A stretch of 33,255 nucleotides of DNA, from positions 13,226 to 46,480 of the forward strand of contig VHZZ01006221.1 in NCBI GenBank assembly GCA_009801015.1. The letters run 5' to 3'. Positions 28,801-33,255 of the stretch are shown piece by piece. The notes below the pieces were generated by a model that saw only the letters and a list, made by a program, of their open reading frames with translations, ran no database searches and had not been told where the DNA came from. Numbering within the stretch: position 1 is the stretch's first letter; each line of letters begins with the position of its first letter. Origin of the DNA: Silene noctiflora (Eukaryota; Streptophyta; Magnoliopsida; Caryophyllales; Caryophyllaceae). The translations under genes and the position numbers were made by a program.

Positions 28801-30968
28801 TGCTCTATGAAGCATCGAGAATAAGACAAGACCCAATAAAAGCATATAACATCTTAAAAGGCAGAATTTAGTCCCTCCACTCAATTGAATTCACTATAAT
28901 TAATTTTCAGACCGAAGTTTTCAAAATTCAAAAATATGTGAGAGAAGATTGCGGTCCACAATCGCATAAAAGTGTTTTGCATGTTACTTCTTACCCAAAG
29001 TTGACATATAGCGAACTGTTCTAAATGTCTCAAAAAGGAAAACGTAGTGAATTCAAATGAATGGAGGGACTACAACAAAAGAGACAAACTAACCATGCAA
29101 ATGGAACTCCATGGTTTTGTTCTGAACAAATTCATAAACAAGCAACTTCTGTGAATCAGCAATGCAGTATCCAACCAATGTCACAAGATGTCTGTGATGC
29201 ACCCTGCTAATAGTCTCCACTTCAGCCTGAAATTCACGTTCTCCCTGTCCACTACCAGATTTCAACGACTTGACAGCTACTATTTTCCCAGTTGGAAGCA
29301 TCCCTTTATGAACATATCCAAAACCTCCTTGTCCTAGAAGATTGGCACTGGAAAAGCCATTTGTTGCAATTTTTAGCTCGTCATAAGTAAAGGCGGTTGT
29401 CCCATTTCCGAAAGCAATTCCTTTCATAGATGATGAAAATGAATTAACCGGCCCTGAACTGTTGGAGTTTGGCCACAACCCCCCACTTCTTCCATTTGTC
29501 GACAACGGATGTTGAAGTGTTGAAGAAAGACCAACAGAATTCGACATCGATGGTGCAGCTGATAACGGTGAAGGAGAAGACTTTAACATTGAAAAATGTT
29601 CTCCCGAAGGAGGATAACTCTCTTGTCCTGATTGTGTCGATGATGCATGAAAACTATCTGCAATAAAAAGCATCACGAGATATAAGCAGAAGGGAGATAA
29701 GTAATTTTAAAAAGTAAGAGATGTGGGTTCGGCAACTAAAACACATTTGCAATGCTTCAAACAAGTGATATAAAGTCTCGTCATGCAAAATAATCACCAA
29801 AAGTCTCCATTTTTCTGTTGATTATTTCCATGGACACCCCAAAACATGAGCTTTGTTGAGCAGATGACTATGCTTTCAAATAAACTACTACAGCAATAAG
29901 CCATCATTTCCAATTAGGAATAATATTAAGTCAAAAACCATTAAGTAGTACGATATGACGATATCAACTTCAGGTGTTTATCAGTTCTCAGCTACCATCA
30001 TCGTGCAAATCACAAGTCTTTATCAAAGATAAGCAGCATAAAGCAATTTTTATTAACATTGAAGCATGAAAACATCGGGAACCCCACACCCAAGTTACTT
30101 TCACGTACTTCATGGCAAAATCAAAACATTCTGGGTTCTACGGCACCTTTTTCCCAAAGGAGCTAAGAAAAAAATGATTGACCTTTCAATCCTTGGATTT
30201 GTAAAAAATCGTAAACTTTTTTCCAGTTCCAAGTGCCAATGAAATCGAAACTTGAGGTAAAAAAATCAAGGGATATATGACTCAATTTAAGGGCAGATAG
30301 CATCCATAACTACGACAAATTAAAATGCAAAAATCTAGAACAAAGGAGTGAGTACTCCAGAGGAGAAAAATGATATAACAAGGGCTCCGACCTCCAGGCT
30401 TGTAGTAACCCTCTAATCCATATGGATCCCGTCTCCTCTTTTTTCTAGCAAACATCAACCAAAGAAGGCCAAATACAGCTATTAACAATGCCACACTCCC
30501 TAGTGCAGCAGCCACAACAGGTGGTGATGTATGAGATAACGAAGAATTTGATGGAGGAGGAATATGCAATGATGAAGGCGGAGACTTTATGTGGGATGGA
30601 GGACTATGAGAGGCATTCTGTGAAGGAACTGATGGAGGTAGCGGACTTAACAACGGTGGTGAGGAACCTGATGGAGGACTTGCATTTGGAGGTGGTGGAG
30701 ACCCGGGGGGAGGAGGAGGGGGTGGTTGTAGTATCGTTGGTGGTGGGGCATTGGACGAAGGTGGTGGAGTTGGAGGTGAAGGAGGCGGTGGTGAAGGTGA
30801 AGGTGCAGGAGGTGGAGAGTCACTCGGCGGAGGTGGGGTTGATGGAGGTGGTGGTGGGGTTGATGGTGGAGGTGGCGGCGGTGAGCTTGGTGGTGGAGGT
30901 GGTGGTGAGATTGGTGGTGGAGGTGGGGGTGAGATTGGTGGTGGCGGTGCTGGACCAAGTGCTGCCAT
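25870..30968 (-). CDS. Proline-rich extensin-like receptor kinase (PERK), complete 8-exon gene
   Basis: Minus-strand exons, 5' to 3': 30392-30968, 29094-29657, 28623-28709, 28469-28539, 28224-28300, 26846-26996, 26437-26598, 25870-26079. They total 1899 nt, 632 residues, usual for PERKs. These are plasma-membrane kinases whose wall-facing domain is extensin-like; they act in growth and wall sensing. Residues 1-150 are Pro/Ser-rich with many SPPPP-type blocks and, as in other PERKs, no signal peptide. One membrane helix (about 151-173) is followed by ARKKRRR. A Ser-rich linker leads to the kinase: GQGGFG (302-307), Lys323 (AVKSLK), HRDIKAAN (416-423), DFG (436-438) and APEY (462-465). All catalytic residues are present and exon phases join. 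The first ATG is at 30968; no in-frame ATG was seen just upstream. The tail ends SGYSGGG. Which PERK (1-15) is not resolved. Confidence 0.95.
26695..26793 (+). mobile_element. SINE-like insert in PERK intron 6
   Basis: Box B-like ggttcgaaatc (26731-26741) follows gaatggtaagtggtc, with a tail cccttgtggctcac and an A-rich end (26780-26787). That order and the 'cttgtggctca' tail are typical of plant tRNA-derived SINEs. The 5' end and target duplication are unclear. Confidence 0.5.
27093..27524. mobile_element. Inverted-repeat element in PERK intron 5
   Basis: The left side (actccctttgattctc at 27093, then ttttcttag, ttcaaaact, accttat, aactcccacctttgt) is answered on the minus strand from 27524 by actcccacctttttcttagt, ttcaaaactcctaccttata. 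ACTCCC ends resemble Stowaway-type elements. The target duplication is unclear and internal order is shuffled by indels. About 430 bp, non-coding. Confidence 0.5.
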
Positions 30969-32773
30969 TCTCAAAACAAATCAAATTATCGCAAATTTTT
31001 ACTACAAGAGCATCACCATTGCTCCTTTGACAGGATTTTGGGGTTCTCTCTTGGAAGTAGGTGGAAATATGGCACCTAATACCTCAAGACATGCAAGTCG
31101 ATTCTATGCCAGTTGTTTGGAAGACTAGTATCAATCCTGCAGGCTTCAATTCTCTGTTTTTTAGTTATAATATATCTGAATGAGTCCTTTACATTCAAGT
31201 CCTGGAAACCAAAGGTGGTCACTAAGTCATTTCTTGAATAATTCTTACGACTAAATAATTGTCCGTCAATTCTCTTAAACCAAAATAAACTACTGGGACA
31301 AAGACCAATAGAAAATCAGCTTGCATTTTAGAAATGGCCAAGAGAGACCTGTATTGCTGTAAGAGCCCTAAGAGGTCAGATTGCTTATTTGTAATTTAGT
31401 ACGTATCAGCATTTCGAGTTGAGATCAAACCACGCTAAAGACTAACTCAAACACAATAATACAACGACAAAAACAATGTGCTCGTACAAATTGGGGTAAG
31501 GGTGTCAGACGAATGACAAATTCCTATATTGGCAACTATGACGATACAGAAAGGCCGGTTCCAAATCACTCATAATCGAGAATTGCATCAAACATAATCC
31601 ATGAATAAAAAAAAATCATACTCCGTAATTGATATCAAATGGTAGATCAAACTAACAACCAATCCCTAAAAATGTTAACTAGGGTATGTCAAACTAAGAT
31701 TATACCCCCAAATTATTTCATCATCATAATTTTAATCAATTGCAATCTGTTGTCACCAAATATTCTAAGATGAATCAAATCAAAGCCAATAGTCAAATAT
31801 GAAAAGAATAATCTTTTCTTCGTGACCTCCATTAACCAAATGTGACTGACTAGTGACTCCCATGACCATGAAAAGACCAATTCAACATAATTTCTTACCT
31901 TATAATAATCACTATATCCGTCTTCAGATGTAAACGGGTCAAATATGCTTCTACTTGCATATACAAGACAACTCTTTTGTTAGTCCCTAGCCATCATCCT
32001 TAACGTTTCCTTTACCATACTTCACCCGTTTTAAGTATAATACGGATATTGCGTCTTAAACAAGAACTGTGTGACATATGCATCAGAAAAATCAAAACTT
32101 GCAATCAAAATCAAACAAAATTAATATGCACTATACAAAATGCAACAACTTTTCTGGGTTACTTGGTAATTTATAGAATGTGGGGAAATATGTTTGAAAC
32201 TTACAGGGAGTTTGATTGTTGAACTCAAAGTATCTATCCTCGACATAGCATCTTCGAAACTGAGATTCATCGCCATTAATGGTAAGTATGCTAAGTTTCT
32301 TCCTTCAAATCTTTGAATAAACTATTAACTACCATGGAAGATGGTAAGTTCCTCACTTCTATAGCGGAAGATTTTGCAATTTAGCATAGGAAATTAGGAA
32401 TGTAGGGTGTAATTATTCACTCGACCCGATAAGTTTGCAACCCATTTATGTAATTGAGTATTTGAGTTGACATGGATACAACACGATACTTGAGTGGGTC
32501 GGGTTAGGGTTTAAGTCTTTCGATAAGAACCCAATACGAATAATCCATTTATTTATAAGTATTAATTATAATTTCGTTTAGTTAACTTGACAACCTAATC
32601 AATTGGTTGAAATGCAAGGATTATTAGTCATCATTTTGGGGTTAATTGGTTATTAAAGTTTAGTTGAGTTATGAAATTAAACGGGTTAAATGGGTTGAAA
32701 TTGAACTGTTTAAATAATAAGTTAACGGGTCAAGTTATGCAGATCGATAAAGTGTTATGCACTCAAGCTAGAA
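30969..32773. other. PERK upstream region
   Basis: This is the 5' UTR and promoter side of the PERK gene. Open frames on the plus strand at 30488-31128 are the complement of the proline-rich exon, not genes. The rest is AT-rich, with no domain-bearing frame and no clear element ends up to about 32770. gacccgataag and gggtcgggttaggg phrases (about 32422, 32496) recall the ACCCGA field. Confidence 0.5.
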
Positions 32774-32945
32774 CACCCCGATATCTATGATAGGTGGTCA
32801 ATGTTTTAGATTAGAGTTAACCAAATAATGAGGACCTAAAGTATACAAGATATAGATTTGAGGACCTAAAATTCAAAACCATAGCAACAAGGACCCAAGG
32901 TCACCCCGATATCTATGATAGGTGGTCGATGTTTTAGATTAGTGT
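32774..32945 (+). repeat. 44-bp direct repeat, two copies
   Basis: Copies at 32774-32817 and 32902-32945 match at 42 of 44 bases; both start caccccgatatctatgatag. The 84-bp spacer contains aggacctaa twice and aggacccaa once. It may be a duplicated element end or a tandem duplication. Confidence 0.85.
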
Positions 32946-33110
32946 ATATATATTTACTAGTATTAGCGCTCGGCTCCGTCCGGGCTACCTTTGTTTAGCA
33001 TTAAAATTTATGTTCAATTAAATAAAACTACATTAAAGTTGATAACTCATAAATTTATCATTACTATATTTTTCTATGCCATATCTTAAAATTACGATAA
33101 AATAAATTAG
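32946..33110 (+). other. Possible Helitron-like end
   Basis: tatatatatttactagtatt followed by agcgctcggctccgtccggg resembles termini of some plant Helitrons, where an AT stretch and CTAGT lie beside a CG-rich hairpin. The hairpin here is weak and no partner end is in the window. This is tentative. Confidence 0.25.
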
Positions 33111-33255
33111 TGATAAGTGTCCGAATTTGTCCTATTTCCTTACTCTTTTCTTCTTATTTTAGCCTGTTTCGCGCGGATTTGCGTGCCCTTATGTGCATTT
33201 TGTCCCCCTATTTCCCGTACTATGACTAAATGCCTCGCCTTGCAGGAATTGGCGC
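33111..33255 (+). mobile_element. Possible start of a gypsy (Tat/Ogre-like) LTR, cut by window edge
   Basis: tgataagtgtccgaatttgt starts like LTRs of plant Tat-lineage elements, and the window closes in 'cttgcaggaattggcgc', text also common in those LTRs. Only 145 bp are visible, so neither the other LTR nor coding regions can be checked. Confidence 0.35.

Noticed and set aside
30488-31128. Long plus-strand open frames, one glycine-rich
   Set aside because: They are the complement of the PERK proline-rich exon 1 (30392-30968), whose phase, splice sites and downstream kinase are convincing. The Gly-rich frame is a side effect of CCN proline codons.

Overview
This is plant nuclear DNA. It holds three multi-exon genes with GT-AG introns, plant-specific families (a PERK receptor kinase and a plant RABG3/Rab7 GTPase), AT-rich introns, and a dense mix of plant transposons. 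The gene structures fit a eudicot. Caryophyllales is only a guess from general repeat character, and nothing here fixes the species. Three ambiguous bases (1156, 1380, 1382) inside repeats suggest a draft assembly.

Layout. Positions 1-8200 are a repeat graveyard with no host gene. In order they hold: a probable copia LTR tail; an LTR-like element on the minus strand (534-1914) with a 12-copy satellite inside; a hAT end carrying a tRNA-like module; a Cassandra-type fragment with a 5S-rRNA-like segment (2421-2613); a second LTR-like element of the same family on the plus strand (3478-4804); a broken L1-type LINE on the minus strand (4805-7049); and a broken RTE-type LINE on the plus strand (7094-7666), facing the first.

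Positions 8219-16785 (+) are a complete ten-exon gene for site-1 protease (S1P/SBT6.1, 1033 codons). Positions 17981-22931 (-) are a complete seven-exon gene for a Rab7-type GTPase (RABG3, 207 codons), convergent with S1P. Positions 25870-30968 (-) are a complete eight-exon gene for a proline-rich extensin-like receptor kinase (PERK, 632 codons). I rebuilt all three exon by exon. Phases join without a frameshift and the catalytic motifs are intact.

The introns hold many small transposons: Tourist-like, Stowaway-like, hAT-like, SINE-like and foldback elements. Two related Tourist-like elements sit in introns of the neighbouring S1P and RABG3 genes. Positions 23100-25860 contain a degenerate ACCCGA field and a Mutator-like element with long inverted ends. 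Positions 31000-33255 are the PERK upstream region, a duplicated 44-bp segment, and what looks like the start of a further LTR at the window edge.

The genes do not form an operon-like unit. S1P acts in the Golgi on membrane-bound precursors, RABG3 in late endosome to vacuole traffic, and PERK at the plasma membrane and wall. Two of the three therefore serve the endomembrane system, but adjacency is probably chance. I found no clearly novel system. The most unusual signals are a pair of mutually exclusive in-frame splice choices inside the S1P membrane anchor, recurring tRNA-like modules linked to hAT elements, and the regular ACTCG-type palindrome array in the LTR-like element.
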